A DNA stretch of 14,147 nucleotides from an uncultured Porticoccus sp. (GCA_950063125.1 CATLZI010000025.1:1-14147); one strand, 5' to 3'. Numbered from the stretch's first letter, positions 1 to 7,638 are shown. The notes: generated by a model from the letters alone, not told the origin. Numbers and translations: made by a program.

Positions 1-592
1 TTTTAAACTGCTGTCGGAAAAACTCTCCGGTTTGTCAGTGCCCGTCCGTGTGTCGACGGGTGGACAGTCATTTCTGGAAAATATGCTCTTTACCCACCGG
101 GGTCTCAGCGGTCCGGCCGTGTTGCAGATTTCCAGTTACTGGCGCGAGGAGCAAACGATACAGGTCGACCTGTTGCCAAATATTGATGCCCAGCAGTGGT
201 TGCTCGAATTGAAAAAAGAACAGCCGAAGGTACTGTTACGCACGCTGTTATCCCAACCGTTGCCCCGCAAACTGGTGCGGGAGCTGGAGGAGCTTTGGTG
301 GCCGGAACATGCTGACAGGCCATTGGCAGAGTGGCCAGATCACTTGTTGGCGTCGGTTGCAGGCAACCTGCAGGGTTGGTCGTTGAAGCCTGCGGGTACG
401 GAGGGCTATCGGACTGCGGAAGTGACCCTGGGGGGGGTGGATACGCGCGAGATTTCTTCTAAAACCATGGAGAGTCAACGTCAGCCGGGTCTGTTTTTTG
501 TTGGAGAGGTACTTGATGTGACCGGTCATTTGGGTGGTTTCAATTTCCAGTGGGCCTGGGCATCGGGTGCCGCTGCCGGTCGAGTTGTTTGA
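1..592 (+). CDS. HI0933/YhiN-type NAD(P)/FAD-dependent oxidoreductase, 3' part only
   Basis: This is the C-terminal part (about 196 residues) of a flavoprotein of the HI0933/YhiN (BaiN-like) family. The reading frame is open from base 2, so the gene begins before the window. The visible protein has the family's LLF-THRGLSGPA-type segment (MLFTHRGLSGPAVLQ). Near the end it has GEVLDVTGHLGGFN followed by QWAWASGAAAGR, the conserved C-terminal FAD-contacting strand and helix. Members are soluble flavoproteins of about 390-400 residues whose physiological substrate is mostly unknown. BaiN, studied in gut clostridia, acts on bile-acid intermediates, but that role should not be transferred here. 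The next gene follows in the same direction after about 23 bases, so the two may be cotranscribed. Family assignment is secure; specific function is not. Confidence 0.9.
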   Translation, partial: FKLLSEKLSGLSVPVRVSTGGQSFLENMLFTHRGLSGPAVLQISSYWREEQTIQVDLLPNIDAQQWLLELKKEQPKVLLRTLLSQPLPRKLVRELEELWWPEHADRPLAEWPDHLLASVAGNLQGWSLKPAGTEGYRTAEVTLGGVDTREISSKTMESQRQPGLFFVGEVLDVTGHLGGFNFQWAWASGAAAGRVV

Positions 593-615
593 TGTGTGTT
601 AAAGGTATTTGAGTG

Positions 616-903
616 ATGATAGAACGTGAAGAGCTGATGCGGGAGACGGCAAAAATCCCGTGGCAGGAATTGCAGCGGTTTTTTGCCAACGGCTCCACCA
701 TTTATGTGTCGCCGGAGCTCGACCTGATCGAGGTTGCCTGGGCAATTTGCCAGGATAATAAAACCTGTGTTCAAGATTGGTTGGCGGTCGGTCAGGTGGG
801 ACAGGTGACCGATCAACAAGCGATGAAGTGGCTGGAAGGCGATGCCCGGGTCTGGTCGGTGGTGGTAAAACCCTGGGTGCTGGTGCAGCCGATTTCGGAC
901 TGA
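616..903 (+). CDS. DUF2288 family protein
   Basis: A small soluble protein of 95 residues matching the DUF2288 family as I know it. It has the KIPWQELQRFFA-type N-terminal segment, the LDLIEVA segment, and the closing WSVVVKPWVLVQ segment. Its function is unknown. I chose the ATG at 616; an in-frame GTG directly before it at 613 is equally readable. The weak AAAGG at 602-606 precedes both at workable distance. There is no signal peptide or membrane segment. It lies 23 bases after the flavoprotein gene and probably shares its transcript. It converges on yaeQ with only 9 bases between the two stop codons, and I see no clear intrinsic terminator there. Confidence 0.85.
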   Translation: MIEREELMRETAKIPWQELQRFFANGSTIYVSPELDLIEVAWAICQDNKTCVQDWLAVGQVGQVTDQQAMKWLEGDARVWSVVVKPWVLVQPISD

Positions 904-912
904 CCTGTCTGG

Positions 913-1467
913 TTAGTCGCTCAGTCGGGCGCGTTGCCAGTACTCCGGGGTGATAGTCAGGGTCTGTTCGCTGTTGCCGATCCAGATGAGCCCATCCTGG
1001 AGGGTTGCCTGGAGGGTCATGTTGCGGTTCGCCAGCCCGGCCAATGCCGCAGTATTCTCTGGTGAGAGGTAACCGATCGTCAGGTTGTCAAAGCGCGCCA
1101 GATCATCCTGGATACTTTGCCACCACACGGGAGCTGTCCTGGCGCCATAGGCATAAATGATAATCTGTTCGGCCCGGTTTGAACCTTTGCGAATTCGCTT
1201 TGCGTCGGGAACCCCGACTTCGATCCACAGACCGATTTCACCATGCAGATTTTTCTGCCAGAGATCGGGTTCCGCCTCTGTGGACAACCCTTTGGTGAAC
1301 TGCAGGTGCTCGCTGGCATTCAGTGCAAATGCCAGCAGCCGAATCATCATTCGTTCGTCCGTTTCTGACGGATGCCTGGCGAGGGTGAGCGAGTGGGTTT
1401 GATAATAGTTTCGGTCCAGATCCGAAACCTGCAACTCAACTTTGAAAACGGTTGCTTTCAGTGCCAT
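913..1467 (-). CDS. yaeQ: YaeQ family protein
   Basis: A 184-residue protein of the YaeQ family, close to the usual length of about 180. Characteristic stretches are MALKATVFKVELQVSDLDR at the start, then LTLARHPSETDERMMIRLLAFAL, then a GEIGLWIEVGVPD segment followed by KRIRKGSNRAEQIIIYAYG. YaeQ proteins have a fold related to PD-(D/E)XK nucleases. E. coli/Salmonella YaeQ was once reported as a multicopy suppressor of the rfaH phenotype, but its biochemical role is unsettled. The start is the ATG at 1467. It lies downstream of the small glycine-tailed gene on the same strand with a gap of about 106 bases, so cotranscription is possible but not shown. Family identification is firm; function is open. 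Confidence 0.92.
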   Translation of the reverse strand: MALKATVFKVELQVSDLDRNYYQTHSLTLARHPSETDERMMIRLLAFALNASEHLQFTKGLSTEAEPDLWQKNLHGEIGLWIEVGVPDAKRIRKGSNRAEQIIIYAYGARTAPVWWQSIQDDLARFDNLTIGYLSPENTAALAGLANRNMTLQATLQDGLIWIGNSEQTLTITPEYWQRARLSD

Positions 1468-1499
1468 TGGATGGTGCCCAATAAGAGGTCAGACGGTGG

Positions 1500-1560
1500 G
1501 CTGTCGTTCAGCTCGACACGCTTCAGTTCAGAACCTTACAGTTCAGCACCCTTCAGTCCG
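1500..1560 (-). repeat. Short imperfect TTCAG/CTGAA repeat in the yaeQ upstream gap
   Basis: On the plus strand the pentamer TTCAG starts at 1507, 1522, 1527, 1542 and 1552, so every interval is a multiple of 5 bases. Read on the minus strand, in one frame, it gives fragments of a pentapeptide-like pattern (AEL, SELKR, VELND) interrupted by a TAA. It is too short to call a gene remnant. It sits between the small hypothetical gene and yaeQ. Confidence 0.4.
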
Positions 1561-1573
1561 GTAACGAGTGGGC

Positions 1574-1996
1574 TCAAGTAATAATACCCGAGCTGCCCAA
1601 TCCGCCGCCGATACCTCCGCCCATACCTCCACCGAGGCTGCCGGCGGGACCGCCGCCTCCCTGACCGGGTACAACAATTTTGGAGGCCTGGTCGCGACGC
1701 ATTTCCTCAAGCTCGCGCGCAGTGCGCTCAACGGCTACCTCGGCTTCCTCACCGAATTTTTCGGCGGCTTCACCGATACTGTTGGCGTGCAACTCGAAAT
1801 TGATCGGCAGGGCACCCATGGGAGTCATTACCTGTGTGGAACCCATATAGAGTACTTCGCGGCTTGCATCGGCGTCACCGTTGCGGGTGACCGGACTGAG
1901 TCGACGTATGCTGCCGATTTTCTGGTCAGTGAAAATTTCCTCAAGATAGAGTTCATCGGGGTTCATGTCTGCGTCGAATTGTTTTTGCTTGTTCAT
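1574..1996 (-). CDS. Conserved-looking hypothetical protein with glycine-rich GGGx tail
   Basis: I do not assign this 140-residue protein to a named family. Residues 1-72 look like a compact soluble domain (ELYLEEIFTDQKIGSIRRLSPV; MTPMGALPINFEL). Residues 73-104 should form a charged helix (EAAEKFGEEAEVAVERTARELEEMRR). Residues 111-137 are a low-complexity glycine-rich tail with tetrapeptide units LGGG, MGGG, IGGG, LG. No signal peptide or membrane helix is visible, so it is probably cytoplasmic. I chose the ATG at 1996 because the protein reads naturally from MNKQKQ. An in-frame GTG at 2032 would add 12 residues and cannot be excluded, and neither start has a strong ribosome binding site. 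It could be cotranscribed with yaeQ downstream. That it is a real gene is likely; no function can be stated. Confidence 0.7.
   Translation of the reverse strand: MNKQKQFDADMNPDELYLEEIFTDQKIGSIRRLSPVTRNGDADASREVLYMGSTQVMTPMGALPINFELHANSIGEAAEKFGEEAEVAVERTARELEEMRRDQASKIVVPGQGGGGPAGSLGGGMGGGIGGGLGSSGIIT
1595..1636 (-). repeat. 12-bp in-gene repeats encoding GGGx units
   Basis: Inside the small hypothetical gene, about three and a half units of 12 bases encode GGG followed by a hydrophobic residue (L, M, I, L). Third-position differences between units show the repeat is not a very recent perfect duplication. Confidence 0.6.
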
Positions 1997-2084
1997 AGTG
2001 ATTAATTTGGGTAGTGAAAAGAAGATAGACACCCTAACAGATATTGTTCGGAGCGTCAGGTGTCAGGCCCCTGTATGAGGCGTT

Positions 2085-2978
2085 TCAGGGTGCCGTAATT
2101 TGTGATTTCAGCGTCTCCACCAGAGCCATGGCGGCAGAGGACAGCGGGTAACGACGCCTTGTCAGAATGCCGATTTGGCGGGTGACGACGGGGCTGGTGA
2201 GTGGACGACACTCCGCGCCGAGTGCCCGCATCTGTTGTATGGCCAGTGATGGCACGACACTGATGCCCAGTTTGTTGGCGACCATGGAACCAATGGAGGC
2301 GAGTTGGTGTGCTTCAAATTCCACCGTCAGGGTTATGCCGCAGCTGGCGGTAATCTCATCAATCATCTGACGCATGGCCGAGGGGCGTTGCAGTGCCACA
2401 AAGGGGAATTCCTGGAGTTGTGTCCAGGTGATCTCGTCGTTCTCCAGCAGGGCATGTTTTTCCGGCATCACCACGTAAAAACTGTCTTCAAAGAGCGGCT
2501 CGAAGTGGAGATCTTCGGACTCTTCCATGTCGAAAGTAACACCGACTTCCACGCGGCCTGTGCGCACCATATCCACCACCTCTTCTGCCACCACATCCTG
2601 TACCGTGATATTGATATCCGGGTACTTACTGCGGTAGTAGTGAAGCGCTTTTGGCAGCTTGCTGATCGAGAAAGAGGCCATACTGGCGATGCTCAGTTTG
2701 CCCCGCCGCATGGCGAACAGGTTGTGCAGGTCGGTCAGCGCATTGTCCCAGTCGGCCAGCAGTCGCTGCGCCACCGGTAGAAAGGCTTCGCCCTCCGGGG
2801 TCAGCGAAAGGGTGCGGGTGGTGCGAGCCAGCAGTTTTCCGCCCACCACTTCTTCCAGATTTTTCAGGGAAATACTGAGTGCAGGCTGAGAGAGATGCAA
2901 TCTTTCACCGGCTTCAGCGAAGTTGCGGGTCTGGGCAACGGTGACAAATGCCTTGAGCTGTTTTATGGTGATATCCAT
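2085..2978 (-). CDS. LysR-family transcriptional regulator divergent from scoAB
   Basis: A full-length LysR-type regulator of 297 residues. The N-terminal winged helix-turn-helix covers about residues 4-62 (KQLKAFVTVAQTRNFAEAG, then LHLSQPALSISLKNLEE). A linker helix follows, then the LysR substrate-binding domain at about 90-295. The start is the ATG at 2978, giving MDITIKQLKAF, a standard LysR beginning. It is transcribed away from scoA with a 144-bp gap holding a perfect palindrome. By the usual behaviour of divergent LysR pairs, it probably controls scoAB in response to a ketone-body metabolite and represses its own promoter. Pseudomonas has a comparable pairing of a LysR gene with CoA-transferase genes for carnitine catabolism (DhcR/DhcAB). 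The effector here is inference only. Confidence 0.93.
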   Translation of the reverse strand: MDITIKQLKAFVTVAQTRNFAEAGERLHLSQPALSISLKNLEEVVGGKLLARTTRTLSLTPEGEAFLPVAQRLLADWDNALTDLHNLFAMRRGKLSIASMASFSISKLPKALHYYRSKYPDINITVQDVVAEEVVDMVRTGRVEVGVTFDMEESEDLHFEPLFEDSFYVVMPEKHALLENDEITWTQLQEFPFVALQRPSAMRQMIDEITASCGITLTVEFEAHQLASIGSMVANKLGISVVPSLAIQQMRALGAECRPLTSPVVTRQIGILTRRRYPLSSAAMALVETLKSQITAP

Positions 2979-2986
2979 GGCACTCT

Positions 2987-3015
2987 TATATAAATTCCTT
3001 TAATCAGTTGATTAA
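2987..3015 (-). promoter_or_regulatory. Candidate lysR promoter overlapping the palindrome
   Basis: Reading the minus strand, TTAATC (3015-3010) is followed after exactly 17 bases by TATATA (2992-2987). The -35 element lies inside the palindrome, which would fit autorepression. A start site placed normally after this -10 would fall almost at the initiation codon, so an upstream alternative is possible. Confidence 0.35.
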
Positions 3016-3016
3016 A
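2999..3016. promoter_or_regulatory. Perfect 18-bp palindrome, probable LysR operator
   Basis: TTTAATCA, a 2-base GT centre, then TGATTAAA: two perfect 8-base arms. It lies in the gap between the divergent lysR and scoA genes. LysR proteins bind AT-rich dyads between divergent promoters, so this is the best operator candidate. On the scoA side a TATATT at 3034-3039 could serve as a -10, without a convincing -35, which would fit activator dependence. Confidence 0.6.
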
Positions 3017-3122
3017 ATTTTACGCTTGATAAATATATTTCGCTATAGGATGCTAGGAGCCGTTTTGCGCACCTCAAATTGAGGTCGCCACGGTAAATAA
3101 TAATCATTGAGGAGTTTTGTTC

Positions 3123-3824
3123 ATGGCGGGTTTCGATAAGGTTGGTAACACCTACGAAGAAGCGATGGCGGGTCTGGAAGATGGCATGACCGTGATTGCA
3201 GGCGGTTTTGGCATCTGTGGTATCCCCGAAAACCTGATCAATCAAATCAAGAAAATGGGTACCAAAGAACTCACCATTATTTCCAACAACTGTGGCATCG
3301 ACGGTTTTGGTCTGGGTGTTCTGCTGGAAGATCGTCAGATCAAGAAAATGGTGTCGTCCTATGTAGGGGAAAACAAGCTGTTCGAAGAGCAGTTGCTCTC
3401 CGGCCAGCTCGAAGTGGAGCTGACCCCCCAGGGAACCCTGGCGGAAAAAATGCGCGCTGCCGGTGCGGGTATCCCGGCCTTCTACACTGCCACCGGTTAT
3501 GGCACGGATATCGGCAAAGGCAAGGATGTGCGTGAGTTCAATGGTCGTAAGTACATTCTCGAAGAGTCCATCCAGGGCGACTTCTCGATTGTCAAAGCGT
3601 GGAAAGCGGACCGTTACGGCAATGCGATCTATCGCAACACCGCCATGAACTTCAATCCGATGGCGGCCACTGCGGGCAAGATCTGCGTGATGGAAGTGGA
3701 AGAGATTGTCGAACCGGGCGAACTGGATCCGATGTACATACATACCCCAGGTATCTATGTGGATCGTCTGATTCAGGGCACGTTCGAGAAACGTATCGAA
3801 AAGCGCACCGTTCGCGAAGGCTAA
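3123..3824 (+). CDS. scoA: 3-oxoacid (succinyl-CoA:acetoacetate) CoA-transferase subunit A
   Basis: The A subunit (233 residues) of a two-subunit family I CoA-transferase. With ScoB it moves CoA from succinyl-CoA to a 3-keto acid, typically acetoacetate. The CoA-transferase 1 signature is present near the N-terminus as [16 protein letters not shown] (about residues 24-39), followed by [14 protein letters not shown]. The C-terminal half keeps the [22 protein letters not shown] segment typical of SCOT-like A subunits. I chose the ATG at 3123 because TGAGGAG at 3108-3114 sits 8 bases before it. An upstream in-frame TTG at 3117 would fall too close to that site. scoB follows after 15 bases with its own ribosome binding site, so they form an operon. 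Divergent LysR control is inferred. Substrate preference (acetoacetate rather than dehydrocarnitine or 3-oxoadipate) is supported mainly by the nearby bdhA. Confidence 0.93.
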   Translation: MAGFDKVGNTYEEAMAGLEDGMTVIAGGFGICGIPENLINQIKKMGTKELTIISNNCGIDGFGLGVLLEDRQIKKMVSSYVGENKLFEEQLLSGQLEVELTPQGTLAEKMRAAGAGIPAFYTATGYGTDIGKGKDVREFNGRKYILEESIQGDFSIVKAWKADRYGNAIYRNTAMNFNPMAATAGKICVMEVEEIVEPGELDPMYIHTPGIYVDRLIQGTFEKRIEKRTVREG

Positions 3825-3839
3825 AAAGGAGAGACAATC

Positions 3840-4496
3840 ATGGCACTTTCTCGTGATCAAATGGCTATCCGTGTTGCCCGCGAGCTGCAGGACGGATACT
3901 ACGTAAACCTCGGCATTGGTATCCCCACCCTGGTGGCCAACCATGTGCCGGAAGGTATGGACGTGATGTTGCAGTCCGAAAACGGCCTGCTGGGCATGGG
4001 TCCATTCCCCACTGAAGACCAGGTCGACCCGGATCTGATCAACGCTGGTAAACAACTGGTGACTACAGCCAAGGGCGCCTCTATTTTCTCATCGGCAGAG
4101 TCCTTCGCCATGATCCGCGGCGGCCATGTGGATCTGACCGTGCTGGGTGCCTTTGAGGTGGATGTCAATGGCAGCATTGCCTCCTGGATGATCCCCGGCA
4201 AGCTGATCAAGGGCATGGGTGGCGCGATGGATCTGGTGGCTGGCGCCGACAACATCGTGGTGATGATGACCCATGCCGATAAATACGGTAATTCGAAGTT
4301 GCTGCCCCAGTGTACCTTGCCTCTAACCGGTGCCGGTTGTATTACCCAGGTGCTGACCGATTTGGCCTACGTGGAAATCCGGGACGGCAAGTTCCATCTG
4401 GTGGAGCGCGCTCCGGGTGTTTCTGTGGAGGAAATTGTGGAGAAGACCGCCGGTGAAATGGTGGTTCCCGACCACGTGCCGGAAATACAGTTCTGA
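3840..4496 (+). CDS. scoB: 3-oxoacid (succinyl-CoA:acetoacetate) CoA-transferase subunit B
   Basis: The catalytic B subunit, 218 residues, the usual length. The active-site signature LQSENG is at residues 44-49, and Glu47 is the expected residue that forms the glutamyl-CoA thioester in family I CoA-transferases. Other family segments are YVNLGIGIPTLVANHVP near the N-terminus, AESFAMIRGGHVDLTVLGAFEVD, and MIPGKLIKGMGGAMDLV. AAGGAGAG-type sequence (AAGGAGAG, 3826-3833) lies just before the ATG. It is translated directly after scoA and the transcript ends at a strong hairpin 20 bases past the stop. With ScoA it would feed acetoacetyl-CoA to thiolase in the cytoplasm; no thiolase gene is in the window. 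Confidence 0.95.
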   Translation: MALSRDQMAIRVARELQDGYYVNLGIGIPTLVANHVPEGMDVMLQSENGLLGMGPFPTEDQVDPDLINAGKQLVTTAKGASIFSSAESFAMIRGGHVDLTVLGAFEVDVNGSIASWMIPGKLIKGMGGAMDLVAGADNIVVMMTHADKYGNSKLLPQCTLPLTGAGCITQVLTDLAYVEIRDGKFHLVERAPGVSVEEIVEKTAGEMVVPDHVPEIQF

Positions 4497-4512
4497 TTCT
4501 CCGGTATGATTG

Positions 4513-4541
4513 AAAAAGGCTCCCGCTCGGGAGCCTTTTTT
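4513..4541 (+). terminator. Intrinsic terminator after scoB
   Basis: GGCTCCC (4518-4524), loop GCTC, GGGAGCC (4529-4535), then six T. Five A before the stem extend pairing with the T run. This separates scoAB from the yceI-like gene. Confidence 0.92.
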
Positions 4542-4639
4542 ATGCCCGGATACTTGTCATATCCTTTTAAGGCCGGGGACAATTCTTCAGGAGTATACTG
4601 TCTAATAAATCCAGTACATCAATTAAGGAGTGCAAGGTA

Positions 4640-5209
4640 ATGAAAAATCTCTTGTGTACAACGGTGCTGATACTGGTTGCCAGTGGCCTCAATGCGCTGG
4701 AAATGGATAGCAGCCGTTCGACACTGAATATCACCAGCGTAAAAAATGACCGTCTTGCCGAGTTGTTTACATTTAAAAAGGTGAGTGGAACTATCGATGA
4801 TGTCAGTGGAAAGGCGAGTATTGAGATTGCATTAGATAGTATTGACAGCGGCATCGAGGTTCGCGATGAGCGCATGCGCAACTATCTGTTCAATACGGAA
4901 GCACTCAAAACGGCCAGTTTTATAGCAGATGTCGATCTCAAGGCGTTGAACTCCCTGAAACCTGGTGAGCAGCGTGAGGTTGAACTGAAGGGCGAGCTGG
5001 CGCTGAATGGACACACGGTGCCCATGAGTTTCCAGACACAGGTGACGCGACTGAATAGCGGAGCGCTGAGTGTCGCCACGGTGGCGCCGGGATTTATTGA
5101 TGTGACTCGCCACAAAATGGCGCCGGGGATTGAAAAGCTACGTAGTCTGGCGGGTCTGGATAATATCTCTCTGGCCGTACCGGTGACTTTTTCAGTGGTG
5201 TTTAAATAG
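4640..5209 (+). CDS. YceI-like periplasmic protein
   Basis: A 189-residue protein of the YceI family (lipocalin-like fold that binds isoprenoid or other amphiphilic ligands). Residues 1-19 form a Sec signal peptide: Lys3, a hydrophobic core, and a cleavage-like LNA. Mature protein would start near Leu20 in the periplasm. Family features are the SRSTLNITSVKND opening, GTIDDVSGKASIEIALDSIDSGIEVRDERMRNYLF (the DSIDSG...RDERMRN region is highly characteristic), then FIADVDLKALNSLKPGE and an ELALNGHTVPM segment. AAGGAG (4625-4630) lies 9 bases before the ATG. It has terminators on both sides, so it is probably monocistronic. A TATACT at 4594-4599 might be its -10, with no good -35. Any link to the surrounding hydroxybutyrate genes is positional only. 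Confidence 0.92.
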   Translation: MKNLLCTTVLILVASGLNALEMDSSRSTLNITSVKNDRLAELFTFKKVSGTIDDVSGKASIEIALDSIDSGIEVRDERMRNYLFNTEALKTASFIADVDLKALNSLKPGEQREVELKGELALNGHTVPMSFQTQVTRLNSGALSVATVAPGFIDVTRHKMAPGIEKLRSLAGLDNISLAVPVTFSVVFK

Positions 5210-5228
5210 TAGCTGAATAGTCAGGAAA

Positions 5229-5257
5229 TAAAAAAGCCCGCAACTGCGGGTTTTTTT
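5229..5257 (+). terminator. Intrinsic terminator after the yceI-like gene
   Basis: CCCGC (5237-5241), loop AACT, GCGGG (5246-5250), then seven T, with an A run before the stem. It isolates the yceI-like transcript from bdhA. Confidence 0.9.
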
Positions 5258-5407
5258 ATGTGCGCGAACTCCCGGCGACATTTTTGTATTGGTCGGGAAT
5301 AACTTAGACTGCGTGTTCCCATAGTTGGCAGAAATGCTCAATTCCGTTGCCAGTCCGCGTTCTACCCCATCGGGCTGGCATCCATCCATCGTTTGCGAGG
5401 TGACTGT

Positions 5408-6190
5408 ATGTTGAAAGGAAAAACCGCGCTGGTGACCGGCTCCACCAGCGGTATCGGCTACGCCATGGCCGATCGACTGGCCAATGCTGGCGCCAATATC
5501 GTGCTGCACGGCCTGATGGATCCCGTCCAGGGCCAATCCCTGGCAGAAGAGTTCGAATCACGCTACGGCATTCAGTGCCTGTTCAGTGATGCGGATATCT
5601 CCTCGGCCGAGGGCAATGAGGCCCTGGTGGCAGCTTCCCTGAAAAAGTTCAGGCAGGTGGATATCCTTATCAATAATGCCGGTATCCAGCACACCGCATC
5701 AGTGGAGGATTTCCCGGTGGCGAAGTGGGATGCGATTATCGCCATTAACCTGAGCTCCGCTTTCCACACCACCCGCCTGCTGGTGCCCGGCATGCAGGAG
5801 CGCGGCTGGGGACGCATCATCAATATCGCCTCGGTGCACGGCCTGGTGGCTTCGCTACAAAAAGCGGCCTATGTGGCCGCCAAGCACGGTATTGTCGGTC
5901 TCACAAAAGTGGTGGCACTGGAGAACGCCGACAAGGGTGTCACGGCAAATGCCATTTGCCCGGGTTGGGTGGATACCGAGCTGGTGGCGGCGCAGTTCCA
6001 GGCCACGGCGGATCGCGAGGGCGTGAGCTTTGAGGAGGGCAAGCGCCGCACCATTGTCGCCAAGCAACCGGTGCCCAAGGCGACTCAGCCTTCAGCTTTG
6101 GGGGACCTGGCGGTTTTCCTCTGCTCAGATGCAGCGGCCACCATTACCGGTGCCAGCCTGCCGGTGGATGGGGGCTGGACCGCTCAATAA
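5408..6190 (+). CDS. bdhA: 3-hydroxybutyrate dehydrogenase (SDR family)
   Basis: A 260-residue classical short-chain dehydrogenase that oxidises D-3-hydroxybutyrate to acetoacetate with NAD+. The dinucleotide-binding motif is TGSTSGIG (residues 10-17), followed by NNAGIQH (89-95) and catalytic Asn114, Ser142, Tyr155 and Lys159. The substrate carboxylate-site residues I recall for Pseudomonas fragi HBDH (Gln94, His144, Lys152, Gln196, Trp257) occur here at the same positions, which makes the specific activity unusually well supported. I chose the ATG at 5408 with GAGGTG just upstream; an in-frame TTG at 5393 lies before that site. It follows a 198-bp gap holding a terminator and no clear sigma-70 promoter, so its regulation is not visible. 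It supplies the substrate for ScoAB, encoded 0.9 kb upstream. Confidence 0.96.
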   Translation: MLKGKTALVTGSTSGIGYAMADRLANAGANIVLHGLMDPVQGQSLAEEFESRYGIQCLFSDADISSAEGNEALVAASLKKFRQVDILINNAGIQHTASVEDFPVAKWDAIIAINLSSAFHTTRLLVPGMQERGWGRIINIASVHGLVASLQKAAYVAAKHGIVGLTKVVALENADKGVTANAICPGWVDTELVAAQFQATADREGVSFEEGKRRTIVAKQPVPKATQPSALGDLAVFLCSDAAATITGASLPVDGGWTAQ

Positions 6191-6224
6191 GGGGCGGTTG
6201 CTGTTTTCGGCGGCGGGCTGTTTT

Positions 6225-6255
6225 TTGGGCAGCGGCCCCGGATATGCTGTAAAAT
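6225..6255 (+). promoter_or_regulatory. Candidate rimO promoter
   Basis: TTGGGC (6225-6230) and TAAAAT (6250-6255) separated by 19 bases, slightly longer than ideal, about 48 bases before the rimO start codon. The -10 is good; the -35 is weak. Confidence 0.35.
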
Positions 6256-6303
6256 CCGCGCCTTTCTTCTGCCCGGCCATCTCTTCTTGAGCTGGCTGGG
6301 CCA

Positions 6304-7638
6304 ATGAGCGGGTCAGATATTGTGTCAGGCAAAGTTGGATTTATTTCGTTAGGTTGTCCCAAGGCGCTGGTGGATTCCGAGCGTATCCTCACCCAGCTGC
6401 GACTGGAGGGCTACCAGGTCTCTGCCAGTTACCAGAATGCCGATGTGGTGGTGGTCAATACCTGCGGGTTTCTCGATAGCGCCAAACAGGAGTCGCTGGA
6501 TGCCATAGGCGAGGCCATGGCGGAAAATGGCAGGGTTATCGTCACCGGCTGCATGGGCGGCGACGAGCAGGCCATCCGCAAAGTGCATCCGGACGTGTTG
6601 GCCGTATCGGGTCCCCATCAATACGAAGCGGTGGTGGGGGCTGTCCACCAGCATGTGCCACCCCCTGCGGATCACAATCCCTATGTGGATCTGGTGCCGA
6701 AGCAGGGTATTAAACTGACGCCGCGCCACTATTCCTACCTGAAAATTTCCGAAGGCTGTAATCATCGTTGCAGTTTCTGCATTATTCCCTCGCTGCGGGG
6801 GGACCTGGTGAGCCGTCCGATTGGCGAGGTGATGGATGAAGCAGAACGGTTGGTGAATGCCGGCACTAAAGAGTTACTGGTGATTTCGCAGGATACCAGT
6901 GCCTACGGGGTGGACATAAAATTTCGCACCGGGTTCTGGCAGGGCAAGCCGATCAAAACCCATATGCAACAGCTCTGTGAGGCATTGGGTGAACTGGGCG
7001 TCTGGGTTCGTCTGCATTATGTGTACCCCTACCCCCATGTGGATAACCTTATCCCGCTGATGTCCGAGGGACGGATTCTGCCCTATCTGGATATCCCTTT
7101 TCAGCACGCCCACCCCGATGTACTGAAGGCGATGAAGCGGCCGGCCAATGAAGAAAAGGTACTGGAGCGTATCCAGCGCTGGCGGGATCAGTGTCCGGAT
7201 CTGTCCCTGCGAAGCACTTTTATCGTGGGTTTTCCCGGTGAAACCGAGCAGCAGTTTACTTACCTGCTGGATTGGTTGAAAGAAGCCCAATTGGATCGGG
7301 TTGGCTGTTTCAAATACGAAGCGGTGGATGGAGCGCCCGCCAACGCTTTGCCCGGTGCCGTACCGGAAGCAATCAAGCAGCAACGCTGGGAGCGTTTTAT
7401 GGAGGCGCAACAGGCAATCAGTGCGGCGCGGTTGCAGAACAAGGTTGGCAGGACGCTCCCTGTGTTGATTGATGAGGTCGATGAGGAGGGTGCTATTGGC
7501 CGCTCCACCGCAGATGCTCCGGAAATTGACGGTAACGTGTTTCTCAATGGCGAGCAGACCTTGCAGCCCGGCGATTTGGTCAATGTCACCATTGACCAGT
7601 CGGATGAGTACGATCTCTGGGGTGAACTGGCCGATTGA
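6304..7638 (+). CDS. rimO: Ribosomal protein S12 methylthiotransferase RimO
   Basis: A 444-residue radical-SAM methylthiotransferase that adds a methylthio group to an aspartate (Asp88/89) of ribosomal protein S12. The N-terminal UPF0004 domain carries Cys18 (SLGCPK), Cys54 (VVNTCGF) and Cys83 (TGCMGG), which bind one 4Fe-4S cluster. The radical-SAM motif CNHRCSFC gives Cys152, Cys156 and Cys159 for the second cluster. A C-terminal TRAM domain covers about residues 375-440. The [11 protein letters not shown] start and the segment [19 protein letters not shown] are typical of RimO rather than MiaB. The start is the ATG at 6304. It appears to be a single-gene unit, converging on slyD with a shared hairpin between them. 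Length matches the family and no key residue is missing. Confidence 0.97.
   Translation: MSGSDIVSGKVGFISLGCPKALVDSERILTQLRLEGYQVSASYQNADVVVVNTCGFLDSAKQESLDAIGEAMAENGRVIVTGCMGGDEQAIRKVHPDVLAVSGPHQYEAVVGAVHQHVPPPADHNPYVDLVPKQGIKLTPRHYSYLKISEGCNHRCSFCIIPSLRGDLVSRPIGEVMDEAERLVNAGTKELLVISQDTSAYGVDIKFRTGFWQGKPIKTHMQQLCEALGELGVWVRLHYVYPYPHVDNLIPLMSEGRILPYLDIPFQHAHPDVLKAMKRPANEEKVLERIQRWRDQCPDLSLRSTFIVGFPGETEQQFTYLLDWLKEAQLDRVGCFKYEAVDGAPANALPGAVPEAIKQQRWERFMEAQQAISAARLQNKVGRTLPVLIDEVDEEGAIGRSTADAPEIDGNVFLNGEQTLQPGDLVNVTIDQSDEYDLWGELAD

Noticed and set aside
2304..2780. 158-codon plus-strand frame
   Set aside because: It is antisense to the LysR effector domain, has no ribosome binding site and no family resemblance.
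3117..3122. TTG start for scoA (and a TTG at 5393 for bdhA)
   Set aside because: In both cases the ribosome binding site is correctly spaced for the downstream ATG (3123 and 5408) and is too close to, or overlaps, the TTG.
3012..4055. 347-codon open frame on the minus strand
   Set aside because: It lies opposite scoA and scoB, both of which carry clear family motifs and ribosome binding sites. Its predicted product has the His/Phe-rich composition of an antisense shadow, with no recognisable domain.
5295..5326. GGGAA/TTCCC inverted repeat before bdhA as an operator
   Set aside because: The arms are only 5 bases with a 16-base spacer and do not resemble the scoA palindrome; this could easily be chance.
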